A stretch of 64,000 nucleotides of DNA from NCBI GenBank assembly GCA_026261815.1, contig JAMPIT010000435.1, positions 310,001 to 374,000 of the forward strand, given 5' to 3'. Position numbers and translations under genes: made by a program. Position 1 is the stretch's first letter. Each line of letters starts with the position of its first letter. Of this stretch, positions 48,621 through 58,751 are shown piece by piece. Source of the stretch: Monarcha castaneiventris obscurior (Eukaryota; Chordata; Aves; Passeriformes; Monarchidae). The notes below the pieces were generated by a model. That model was not told where the DNA came from. It searched no databases and saw only the letters and a program-made list of their open reading frames with translations.

Positions 48621-49753
48621 AAAAGCAATTTTTCAGTAGAGATTGATGTTATTCACCCATACCAATGACCATGGGCAAATCTCTTTTGCTCACCCTCCAG
48701 GATGTCCCCACTCAAGGGAGGAATCTCTGCATGCACTCCAAGGAGGGGTGTGTTAGAAGACCTTGCCACTAAACAGTGGGATTGGGTTTTTATAGGATAG
48801 AGTGTGAGTCGTGTCTCCTGGCCAGCTGTGTCAGCTCAGCATCTTTACTTATCAGTGGTATCATTGTTGGTTCCTTTATCAGGTGCTTAACCAGGTCTGC
48901 CACATCTTCACCTCCCTGTCAGGAGGCTGATTTGGGATTGATGGGTCAGGCTGGTTTCAGCATTATTCAACACCAAAAGCAGCAAGAGAGCCCTTCTCCT
49001 TTCACCACAGAGAGCTCTGTAAATAGGGCATTGTTCCAGTTGTTTTACCCCCACTCCAGGCAGAGCATCCTGCTACAAGGGTCAAGTGAAATTAAGAGTA
49101 TTGCAATAATAATTCCCCACTGTGTCTTCACTTTTTTACAGCACTTACCCTTGGGGCAAGAGAACTTCCCAGCTGCTTGTTGGTGTAGCTCTATGAGCAA
49201 AACACAGCACAATTAGTAAAGTGAAATAAGTCACAATATCTTACTCAAATCTGACAATAGATCACCTTTCGCTACCTGGCAGCCATAATACCAGACAATA
49301 AACTGGAGTTTGAAGTTGGTTTCACCCAGTCATTTCTTTTAAAATACAAGTGATGTTGAAGGGAACCTAGCAGGAGTATAACATGCCATCACATGCTACC
49401 TGCTTTATCTTTGTGCAATACAGACTTTATTGGACAGGGTCAGATTAGCCACAGCAATTGATGTTATTGATAATTAAAATACATCTGGAAATCCAAGTAT
49501 TTTAAGACCCCATCTGATGAGCTGTGTAGCCTGTCTTCAACTATGAATTTTTTATTTTTTACAGCTGAGTGCTTGTTTCCATTTCTAGGACATAATTCAA
49601 CATGGGACTAATGAATTATGTAAAATCAGTCTGCTGGTCTGTTCTGGAGAGTGGGACAGAGTGGCTGATGGCAGGTGCACTTGCCTCGTTGTTATACTTG
49701 AGATACTTTGGATGGAGAGTGGCTGCACATCCCTATGTTGTTTTGCCTTCCAG

Positions 49754-49866
49754 ATCTCAGACAGACAATGAAGGGAACGTGACAGCCGAGGCCAGCACAG
49801 GAGGGGTCAGCATGGATTCTGCTCTTTATGTCAAAACTGCCCAGCCTGCCCTTGAGGACCTCTCAG
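49754..49866 (+). CDS. NAV2: NAV2 exon: SQTDNEGNVTAE linker
   Basis: Completes Arg602 and codes residues 603-639 plus one base: SQTDNEGNVTAEASTGGVSM, then DSALYVKTAQPALEDLS. This aligns with the remembered mammalian SQTDTEGNVTAES…TGQPALEELTG. Acceptor ccttccag at 49753 (phase 2), donor G/GTATGT at 49867 (phase 1). It is acidic and polar, and probably disordered. No catalytic motif; it links the SxIP region to the conserved helix encoded by the next exon. Confidence 0.95.
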
Positions 49867-50371
49867 GTATGTCTTGCAGCATGACCTGTTACTGGCTGTG
49901 GTCTGGTTAAATAAGAACGGGCTAGAGAAAGTTGGTTTTATTCCTGATGCTTTAGTTCTTAATAACTATATTTCTTTCAGCTCTTCAGCAATGAAAACCG
50001 GGTGTTAATAATTTGACCTCTAGATGCTTAAGTTCAACACAATGGTGTGCTCCCCAAATTGCTTGAAATCATTAGGAATTCTTCCTGTTAATGTTTTTCT
50101 AGGAGATGTGCAGCATTTTTTAGGGTTGAAGTATTATAAAGATCCTAAGAATTCCCAGGCATTTTATATTTTTTGTTTTCTTTTAAAAACTTTGGTTTGG
50201 AGCTTACAGAAGAGACTATGTTCATTTCCTTGATGTTTTGGCTTGGAGGAATCTCAGTATCACTCACATGAAACTGATCAATTTGAGAAATAGCCTTCTC
50301 AGCAATAGGGTACCACAATCCAACTACACTTTACTGTGTCCAGCATACAGAAGCTGAAATTGGTTGTAGCT

Positions 50372-50405
50372 AGAATATGAGCTAAATTAGAATGTGAGCT
50401 AAATT
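50372..50405. repeat. 17-bp tandem duplication
   Basis: agaatatgagctaaatt (50372-50388) is followed by agaatgtgagctaaatt (50389-50405), with one mismatch. It lies 40 bp before another tandem duplication, so this spot seems prone to slippage. Confidence 0.9.
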
Positions 50406-50444
50406 AGAAAGTACCTCATATATTTATCTAGAATTCCTGCTACT

Positions 50445-50506
50445 GTAAGAAGTATATGTTAGTTAACAAAATAGTGTAAGAAGTATATGCTAGTTAGCAA
50501 AAAAAT
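50445..50506. repeat. 31-bp imperfect tandem duplication
   Basis: Two 31-bp units (50445-50475 and 50476-50506) share gtaagaagtatatg, tagtta and caaaa, differing mainly at t/c and a/g transitions and at the end. A local duplication in the intron with no evident function. Confidence 0.88.
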
Positions 50507-52478
50507 TTAAGCTTATCAATATAACAAAGTGATTTTCATCAATCATATTCTTTTAGAATCTATTAGATTCTACTAATGTGATCTAAAATGTGTTTTTAAA
50601 GTCACAGTCTGATCTCCTCCTGTCCCCATTTCAGCAATATCTATGACTTTGCTTACTGTGTGCTATTGCAGGATACCTCATCTGTAGAATATCTCAGGCT
50701 TTTTCACCTACGTAGTCTTCGTGTCCCCCAGTATAATGTGGGGCTTGAAACCAAATGCCATCCTTGGAAAAGTGATGTGGCTAAAAGTTTCACAGTGAGA
50801 TTAATTTCATACTGCATTGCATATTCTGTCAGTGCTGCCTTTACACCTGTGTGCTGATGGCAAAGGTGGGAGGCAGTCACTGGTGACGAAAAGGGCTGCA
50901 GGAATGCATAAGTGAGCATATCTGTGTGTACAAGTTATATATAGGTGAATTGAGTACTTAAAAGGCAAATAAAAGGTACAAGGGATAAAATCCTTGAGAA
51001 CATTTTTGGGTTCATATTTAAATAAGAGAGTTCCATGTAAGAAATAGTGTCCAGCTGCTTAAACTTTTTCAGCATTATCTCTTAATCATCTATTGGCTGG
51101 GCTGGATGTATTTCTGCCTGCAGACTGAGAAGTGTTTCTGGATCACAAAAGGTCTTCAGTTTTTAATGACAGATGTTATGTAAATACAAACTATTACTCA
51201 ACTAGAATATGAAAGTTTTGGGATCCAAAGGCGGGAGACAGCTGACGACCTCAAACAAGGGAGATGCAAACCCCAGCTGTGCACAGCCAGACCCGACAGA
51301 AGCATCCATAAAGGGGCCTTGGGGGAAACAGAGCAAACTAAACAAAATAGTCCCTCAGCCCAAATGAATTAGAAGAAATAAGGCACAGATATCTTCTCTC
51401 CCTGCATAGCAGCCATTGATGCTGTTAATTTAAAAGCACATATAAAATAAAAGAAAGCATAGGTAGGGGAAGATGGAAGCAGAATTGTTTAAGGATGCTC
51501 CCTGCTCATGAGGAGCAAAGTGATTTCAGAATTAAGCTCTAGGGGCCAACCATCCAATATCTGTCTTTTAAGTATACTTACAATTTAAGCAATGCAACAT
51601 CATTTAAGTGAAAATTTGGTATCAATTTAGGCAGAAGAGCGATCTCAGTAGAAACTGGTTTAGTTTGTCTCCTGTGTGTTTTCCTAAGAAGTTACCTATC
51701 ATTTGCCTTCACATCGATGAGAGAAATGATCTGTAAAAGAGCACTGTGACCTTTGTTAAGCTAAAGGCCTATAAATATTTTATATTTTTTACTGCAAAAA
51801 TTTGTAGATCCATGAGTATAGAAAATGCTTTCTGTCCCAGAGACCCTCTGGCTAAAGTAATCATTCTTGTTAGGTGGATATTTCCAGTCCAGCCAGACCA
51901 TAATTGTGTGACCCTCTGGCTTAAGTGAATTGTAACTCTGGGAGATGATTTCCCAGAGAGCAGAGACTGATTAAAAGAGAAATGCTAGCATGGGAACTAA
52001 GCACTTTGGTCAGTAGTTTATAGCACTGCTGCTTTGTAGGCAACTGTGTGAGTGGGTTTTTCTGTGCTGCCAAACTGGCATCTTTTAGAAACATGAAATT
52101 GAAAGCAGAGGCTGTAGAAAGTTCCAGCAACACCTTTTTTATCTGTTTCTTCACACTTCTGGTGTGTGTAATATATAGATATCCATCTAAACTAGCAGTC
52201 ATGTGGGTGACCAGCATCCTGGCAGCTCAAGAATGCATCGCTTGTACAGAGAAGGCTGATATAAAATGTGAAAAGTTTTACATTTACTGTAGTATTTTCT
52301 TTAGTCATGAGTTGTTAAACCCTTTAGAATGAAATAATTTCCTTCTGTGCCCAGCAGAAGCTTTGTGACAGTTTTTTGGAGGTTTTCTGTTCCAGCTTTC
52401 AGCTTACAAAGAATACGCTGGCACTACTAGAAATTCACTTCTCTTCAGCCACTTAGAGGGTTTAACTCTATAAAGCAC

Positions 52479-52500
52479 AGCTGAGGTAGCAACCTCAGCT
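52479..52500. repeat. Perfect 9-bp hairpin (agctgaggt / acctcagct)
   Basis: agctgaggt (52479-52487), loop agca, and acctcagct (52492-52500) form a perfect inverted repeat. It lies just upstream of an AT-rich segment with repeated aaattatgctgaggca. Too short for a microRNA precursor; function unknown. Confidence 0.85.
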
Positions 52501-52544
52501 CATTATTAAAGCATTTCTGAATTGACAGCTGAGAGCATGTAAAT

Positions 52545-52604
52545 AAATTATGCTGAGGCACTAATTAAATTATTAATCTGGTAAAATGAAATTATGCTGA
52601 GGCA
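52545..52604. repeat. 16-bp direct repeat pair in AT-rich element
   Basis: aaattatgctgaggca occurs at 52545-52560 and again at 52589-52604, separated by cactaattaaattattaatc-type AT-rich sequence. A tgacag word (MEIS-type) sits at 52524-52529. This could be a regulatory element with duplicated sites or a chance local duplication. Confidence 0.8.
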
Positions 52605-53285
52605 GTAGGAAGACTTTTTTTTTGTGTACATAAACTATACTTTTAAAGAGCAGGACATGAATGTGTTTTAGAACAAAGTATTTAAAGAACAGGATTTCTA
52701 AATGCCATGAAAACGAAGTAATCCCCCGACTTTGTGTCATGTAGCATATTTTAGGAACAGTAACTGTGTTGTGATGTTGACAAGCAAAACCTTTTGTTAT
52801 TTTACCTGAAACATCACTCCGCATGGAGCACCCTGTCAGCACAGTTTGGTTTATGGAAAGCTGTTACTGTAGAATGAGATCTGTGTGAAACAGGACAAAG
52901 AAGATATAGTCAATACAGCATTGGAGAAATTGCCTGTGTCAGGTTAATGTTAATTATATCAATGCATGAAAGGGAAGGGATGGTATTGATGGAGTGTATA
53001 TTCTAATGAGGTTGAAAGTTAACCAGAATTTAAACTGTGTCATATGGGAAATGACAATACAGCAACATCTCAAAGGCAGCCTGTGCAATGAAGGTAACCC
53101 TGCAGAGCTCATTTCAGTCAGGATGTGATGATGGCAGGTGCCTGCCGAGGGGAATGGAATCTCAATCCTAACCAGTTTAAAAAGTCAGTGAAAAAATGCA
53201 TTAGAGTCAGATTCAGACATAGGTGACAGCTCAGTTCTGTGCCGTTTCCTGTCTGGTCCTTACTCATGGCTTATTTTCCCTGTAG

Positions 53286-53394
53286 GAGAGGATCCGGAGA
53301 CTCGGCGGTTGCGAACGGTGAAGAACATTGCTGACCTTCGGCAGAACCTGGAGGAAACCATGTCCAGTTTACGGGGAACCCAGGTCACCCACAG
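53286..53394 (+). CDS. NAV2: NAV2 exon: conserved NIADLRQNLEETMSSLRG helix
   Basis: Completes Gly640 and codes residues 641-675 plus two bases: EDPETRRLRTVKNIADLRQN, then LEETMSSLRGTQVTH. This is the best conserved part of the N-terminal half across NAV1, NAV2 and NAV3 (NAV1 has a near-identical 'NVLDLRQNLEETMSSLRGSQVTH'). The heptad-like spacing of I, L, L and M suggests a short amphipathic helix. Acceptor ccctgtag at 53285 (phase 1), donor AG/GTGAGG at 53395 (phase 2). Confidence 0.97.
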
Positions 53395-55151
53395 GTGAGG
53401 GCACCACTGTGTTTATAAGAAAATGGAAACCCCTGTGCACTTCCTTTACATCTCTTACACATGGCTGGGTTGCAGCCTTAGAAAAATGAGTAACACTGAC
53501 AATGGGAGATACTGATCTTGTAATTTTTGTCTTTAATGCACAGAATTAGAATAATGTTTGCTGGTTATTGAGACATATGATGAGGAATTGATGGGATGGG
53601 TTGCGTATTGACTCGAAGGTCAAGAGTAATCACTTCTTGTTAAGTTTGTGAGGTGATGTTTGAATATAAGTTACAGTTTAAAATGTTTCTTCTTACTGTT
53701 GAGTAACTTCAGTGCATTACACCTTTCTCCCCCTATGTATAATATTTTGTTTAAATAAGAGGTGAACTGCGCTTGACCCACATTATCAAGTGCATAACTT
53801 AAATTCCTGACCAAACTTTGGACAAACAAATTTTTCTAATATTGTTGGTCATCCCTTGTATGTAACTGCTTTTTCTTTGTAAAGCAGCATTTGGAAATCT
53901 TCAGCAATATTTAAAGTATGCTGTAAATAAGCAAAGATTGCTATTACACTTAAATATTATGTGAGTTTGATCTTTTCAGTGTTGAACAGGATGTTTGGGA
54001 GAATAAGCTGTTAGGCCTAATGAGGCTGGGGTCCTACCTAATGCTTGGGGCCTTACGTACCCCAGCCCTAAATGAGGTTATTGGGGGAACACTTTGTGTT
54101 TTGGCTTTGCAGAGCTTGCAAAGATGAACTCCCAAAGCTATTTTTCTTTGCAAGTTTCAGTTAATGCAAGAGCTCTTTGTGGTTTAATTTTTATAACCAG
54201 AGATACAGAGGTTTTTGCAGTTTACATGTAATATTATATTGAGAATAGTACAGTGCTGTTTATTTTTACTAATATCCACAGTAAATAAAAAAAGTGGCCC
54301 TTAATTGAGCGGGAAAGGAAGAGAGGAGTTCATGTGGGTAAGAAAAGTTGCAGCTATGGATTAACTGCAAATAAATTAGCTGCAACTCAGATATGAGTAT
54401 TCAGGGCATAGTCTTGCAATCTGTACACATCACCTGAAAACTCATGGTGTAGTCCCATTTTTAAGGTTCCATATATAAATATTACCAATATTTTTAAAAA
54501 TATACATAACTCATGAATAAATGAGTAATTTATTGTTTTTTCTGGGTTTGGGTTTGAACATCTTCAAAGCAATTCATAGTTTGTTATTGGTTTGTTAATA
54601 TGCAAAATATATTTTGAAAAAAAATTTTTTTGGCCCTTCTTCTTACTTTTTTTTCATTTAAAAATCCTCTCCATGAAATAGCTTCCATCTTGGTGCTGGA
54701 CACATCTCCAGAGTTAGAATTTTCATGAATGCAGACAATAAAAGGAAATATATCAGAAAAATAGTACTTCAGCAGGTTTTCCTTTTGTCAGCTTATTATC
54801 CCACTCCCTTGCCTAGACTGGCAAAACCACGGTGTAATGGAGTTATATGTGCTTGAAGATGAGAAAGTTACGGTTTGATACTGTGGATAATCCATTTAAA
54901 AGTTCCTGCTTAAGTCTTCTCATGTGTATGTAGAGCACCTGGTGGCCTGGGTGCAAAAGTCTCTTTAGGAACACTGGGAAGGACCTGAAAAGTGAAAAGA
55001 AAGGATCTCCCCAAGTGTTGCAGCAGTAGATTGTTATTGCCGTTCTGTACAATCTGTAACTGAGTGAGCGTTCAGGCCCTTGGAAGCACCTGAAATCTCA
55101 CAGCATTCCATGTAAGAGCCACATTTGATCCGGTGCCTCTCTCCTTTCAAG
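53395..55151 (+). other. NAV2: NAV2 intron (1.8 kb)
   Basis: Phase-2 intron, donor GTGAGG, acceptor ctctcctttcaag. Strongly AT-rich around 54450-54660. The part at about 54541-54597 resembles a segment at 62238-62302 in the last intron. No gene found. Confidence 0.86.
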
Positions 55152-55547
55152 CACACTGGAGACCACGTTCGACACCAACGTCACCACCGAGATCAGCGGC
55201 CGCAGCATCCTCAGCCTGACGGGGCGGCCAACGCCGCTGTCCTGGCGCCTGGGCCAGTCCAGCCCCCGGCTGCAGGCGGGCGACGCGCCGTCCATGGGGA
55301 ACGGGTACCCTCCCCGCGGGAACGCCAGCCGCTTCATCAGCGCCGAGCCGGGCGCCGGCCGCTACCTGTACTCGGCGCCGCTGCGGCGGCAGCTGGCCAC
55401 GCGCGGCAGCAGCCTCTGCCACGTGGACATGGCCGACAAGGCCGGCGACGACATCGACCTCGAGGGCATCGCCATGGACGCCACCGGCTACATGAGCGAC
55501 GGCGACGTGCTGGGCAAGAACATCAGGGCTGACGACATCACCAGCGG
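55152..55547 (+). CDS. NAV2: NAV2 exon: GC-rich linker (RPTPLSWRLGQSSPRLQAGD)
   Basis: Completes Ser676 and codes residues 677-807 plus two bases. It starts TLETTFDTNVTTEISGRSIL and carries RPTPLSWRLGQSSPRLQAGD, the 'APLRRQL' segment and YMSDGDVLGKN, ending ADDITSG. The 'SWR.GQSSPRLQAGDAPS' core is shared by all NAVs. Compared with remembered mammalian NAV2 it has two or three extra residues (EPGAGRY versus ESGRY). Base composition is extreme: nearly every third position is G or C and CpG is abundant, unlike all other exons here. Acceptor tttcaag at 55151 (phase 2), donor GG/GTGAGT at 55548 (phase 2), so the next exon should start by completing Gly and continue like YMTDGG. Confidence 0.96.
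55152..55547. promoter_or_regulatory. NAV2: Exonic CpG-island-like segment
   Basis: By eye the exon has roughly ten times more CpG per base than the introns around it (about 40 CpG in 400 bp, several per 60-base line) and about 70% G+C against roughly 40% nearby. The boundary is sharp at both splice sites. It could be an orphan intragenic CpG island or only GC-biased codon use; no TATA box or initiator signal was identified. Confidence 0.6.
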
Positions 55548-57176
55548 GTGAGTTAATGCCTCTCTTCATGTGAGTCTTCCATTCTGTTTGTGGCGCTGCG
55601 TTTCTGTGATTATTTGGAGAAACAAAGCAAGCCAACACCAAAGATGTTCTGCTCATTTTAATAAGCCTTTGGAGAGACAGCTCATCATCACAGAGGGATT
55701 TAAACAAAACTGAAGTTTTAAGTGCATGTTAAGAAAATATCCCTATGCATGAAGAGATTCTTGCGTGTGGTTAAATGTTTTCCTGCGTCAAGGCTCATTG
55801 TGGTTGCAACATTCATTTGTGCCCACGAGATGGAGGGAGTGAGGCACGTTTTGTGCTTGGCTGAACTCTTTTGCTGTCTGAGGCAAAATTTTGAGGGGCC
55901 AGCTCACTGGAAGGAAATGACTTTGCCTCTCTGTGTTAGGTAAAACTTTTTGTTCATGCTACAAAAAGTTTAACAAACAAGTCAGTGTGCAGAAATATGA
56001 AGTAGACAATTACTAACAAGGCTTTACATCGGCATTTTATCTCTCCCTTGAATGGAAAAAGCATTTGTTCTTTACTCCAAAGTCAGTACTCAATTTGTCT
56101 TTTTGAAGTCCCTATGTAAGACAGTCAGTTTTACTTAGCTCAAGTACATTAGCAGTGGATTGATGTTAAAACTGATCATTGAGAATTAAATGGCTTTTTT
56201 TTTTTTTTCTTTGTGGCAGCCCTGTCTGGCCTTCTTGCATCCCTTGCTTTTTTGTAATTTTTTTTATTAGTGACATTTCTAGTGGTGGTGGCTGTTTTGG
56301 AAGATATAGTGTCTCTTACTGGAATCCAGCTGCTGCTTTGTCATTAACTTAACCAGTTAAGTTACACCATCTGGAAATATCCATTAATTCTGTCCGTTAC
56401 GAATATTTGGATATTTTCACACTTTTTGAAAAGTCAGACACTTTCTTTTTAATGCTTCATTAGGGAAGCATATAGTAAAGTAGCTGATGCAAAAATCAGT
56501 ATAAAATTCTGTTTCAGATAAAACACCAGTAGCTGTGGCTGCATTAATAACGCACCAAATCACTAAAGTGCCTTATGTTTTCCTCATATAAATCAACTTA
56601 CACCTGGATTTTGTAATGTTTATTGTCGTAACAGTTACTGCTTTTCCTCTGGACTATGCATTCTATTCAAATTTGTGGCTGTAGTTTTGGTCTGGAAGCG
56701 AGGAAAGTAAATTCTAAGTAGCACCGTGGTTTCCATAAAACACCTTGAGTGGTAGTTGAGAATTATCCCTGGCAGAAAACTGTGTCAGCTCAGGCTTCTG
56801 CTCCTCATAGAGGAGCCCCAGTCTTAGCAGATCTTTACTTAGTGTATAAAATCCAGATTCCAGGTTGAGGAAAATGAAAGAATAGAAAAGCTGTCAAATT
56901 TATTAATGATATTGCCAGAGAAATCTGTGCCTTCACTCATCTCTGTGTATCATTTAGTTTTCTGTGTCTGATCATCCTGCAAGGTAAAAAATGGGAGTCT
57001 GGGTAGTCTGAAAGTACAAGAGTGGTGTTTAGATTCTGGGTAATAAAATGGTTTTGCCAGTTGGTGCCCCTGTCACCAAAGCAGTGAGTTATATACCAAG
57101 AAGGATTAACATAGCAGGAGAGTCATACTCCACCCCACCTCACTCCTGGCCTTGAGTGTTGGGAGGTCTTTAACTC

Positions 57177-57226
57177 AGTATCTGACTCTTTTTTTTCCTA
57201 CTAGTTTTTAAAAAGAGTCAGATACT
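57177..57226. repeat. 17-bp perfect inverted repeat with 16-nt loop
   Basis: agtatctgactcttttt (57177-57193) pairs perfectly with aaaaagagtcagatact (57210-57226); the loop is tttcctactagttttt. A 17-bp perfect stem is unusual by chance in intron sequence. It is short for a microRNA precursor and could be the remains of a small inverted-repeat element. Confidence 0.9.
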
Positions 57227-58733
57227 TGCCGCTTTTTGCTCATGTAACAGCCAGATACTGATAAAAGAGATGTCAATTTAGGGTCCTTAGGACAAGAAAA
57301 AGTGTGTACAAATACCTTTTTCTTTTCCACATCTTTTGCCCTTAGCTACAGAAGTCGTGTTTTGTTAAATATCAATTTATATAGCTCTGTTGGAGTCATT
57401 GACTAAGTTCCAAAGACAGAATTGGTGCTGTAGCTCAATCCATTGCTGGAAAGATCCAGCTTCATTTCCAGGTTGTGGACAGGGTTTGGAGGTGGGCAGT
57501 TTGGGCATCCTCTCCTTGCTGCACCGGTGGGCATTTGGAGGGAGCGTTGCTGCAAGCAGCCCCACAACGTTGGGGTTGTAGTCTGTGGAGGGTAATCATG
57601 TGAGTGGATTCCCTAAGAAAGGGATATTGCAGTATTAAATTGCAATAACAGCATTCCAGTATTAATGGAGAAGGATAAAAATAAGGGTGTTGCCTTTGGT
57701 GACACCTAATGACACTGGGTTGCCATCTCCGGTGTGAACAGATGTTTGGTAGCCTGTTCCATAAGTTACGTTCCCCAATGTCTGTTTAGTTCAAATAGTA
57801 AACGAATGGGATGGCATTGTGTTTTTGTGGGAGAGGACTAATAAACTGCTGAGAAATCAGAGAGGTTGCTTGTAAAGAAAGCATCCGTGTGACTTGCTGC
57901 AGAACAAATCACCAAGATCAATGGGAGGGCAAACAGGCTCAACATTTCCAGAAGCTGAGCTACACTATGTGGAGAGCAGCACAAGAGGGTATTTAGAGCA
58001 TGAATAGCTCTTTATTAGCTGGTATGTGTTTCACTTTGTCATTTTTCAGAATTGCTACAATCCTGGAGTCTGAAAACCTTGGATCTGTGTTTTCATTGGC
58101 AAACTGATAGGGAAGGAAGCCAAAATATTTGTTACAGCCAAAATAAATCCAATAGCCAAGAAAAACTAGTTTAGCCCTGTGATCCTGGTGCTTTCTCTGA
58201 AATGTACTGGGTCATGGGAAGTTTCGTTTGGCCTCCCTTAATGAGTCTGCTCAAGCAGAGCTCTGGCAGACACTGGGATTGCTTTCTTAGGGTTAGGAAG
58301 AGTATCTTTGCCAAAGGGACAGAGAGCAGCTCTTAAACTAAGCAAGTCTCCAGGGGGTGGATCAAAGGTAAGAAGTTGCCTTATTGCGGGATCTAAAACA
58401 TAACCCAGTGATGAAGCAACAGGAGTAGGATTTGTGTGAGGTAGGGAGTGAGCCCTCAGCCTTTGGTGACTCAGAGCCTCATTGGAAAGTGGCCCCTCAG
58501 AGCCCAGAATTGTTTTACCTTTCGACCCCAAAGACTGTCCCAGCTGGGCATGTTAATTCTCACGGATTTTTGCGTTTGTTCAGAAAGTTTTTGTCCACTT
58601 CATTCTCCCTCTGTCTACTAATATACACATTCCTACCTTTTTTTTATCTCCTTAGTCCTAGTTCTCTCTAATGAGACGTAAAGTTAATTTCCTTTTTATC
58701 TCTTACTGGAATGCAGCAACAGGGCTGTTGGTC

Positions 58734-58751
58734 AAAAAAAAAAAAAAAAAA
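58734..58751 (+). repeat. A18 homopolymer
   Basis: Eighteen consecutive A residues. It may be a plain homopolymer or the tail of a retroposed sequence; no recognisable retroposed gene lies just upstream (58430-58733). Length is probably variable. Confidence 0.85.

Larger units (their letters stand above)
46492..49753 (+). other. NAV2: NAV2 intron (3.3 kb)
   Basis: Phase-2 intron, donor GTACGG, acceptor ttgccttccag. Contains an old antisense CR1-type fragment (47300-47465) and an AT-rich segment with clustered homeodomain-like sites (about 48471-48620). Nothing else recognised. Confidence 0.85.
49867..53285 (+). other. NAV2: NAV2 intron (3.4 kb)
   Basis: Phase-1 intron, donor GTATGT, acceptor ttttccctgtag. 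It contains two adjacent tandem duplications (50372-50405 and 50445-50506), a perfect 9-bp hairpin (52479-52500), and a dispersed 16-bp direct repeat (52545-52560 and 52589-52604). No CR1 copy or other gene was recognised. Confidence 0.85.

Noticed and set aside
55147..55707. 186-codon open frame on the minus strand and a 135-codon frame in another + frame
   Set aside because: Both are shadows of the GC-rich NAV2 exon, where stop codons are rare in every frame. The Arg/Ala/Gly/Val-rich peptides have no family match and overlap the true phase-consistent frame.
57177..57226. The inverted repeat as a microRNA precursor
   Set aside because: The stem is 17 bp with a 16-nt loop, and pre-miRNA stems are usually well over 22 bp; the T/A-run arms also argue against it.
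58238..58531. 97-codon minus-strand frame considered as a retroviral or gene fragment
   Set aside because: No gag, pol, protease or other recognisable motif and no LTR-like boundaries; left as unassigned intron.
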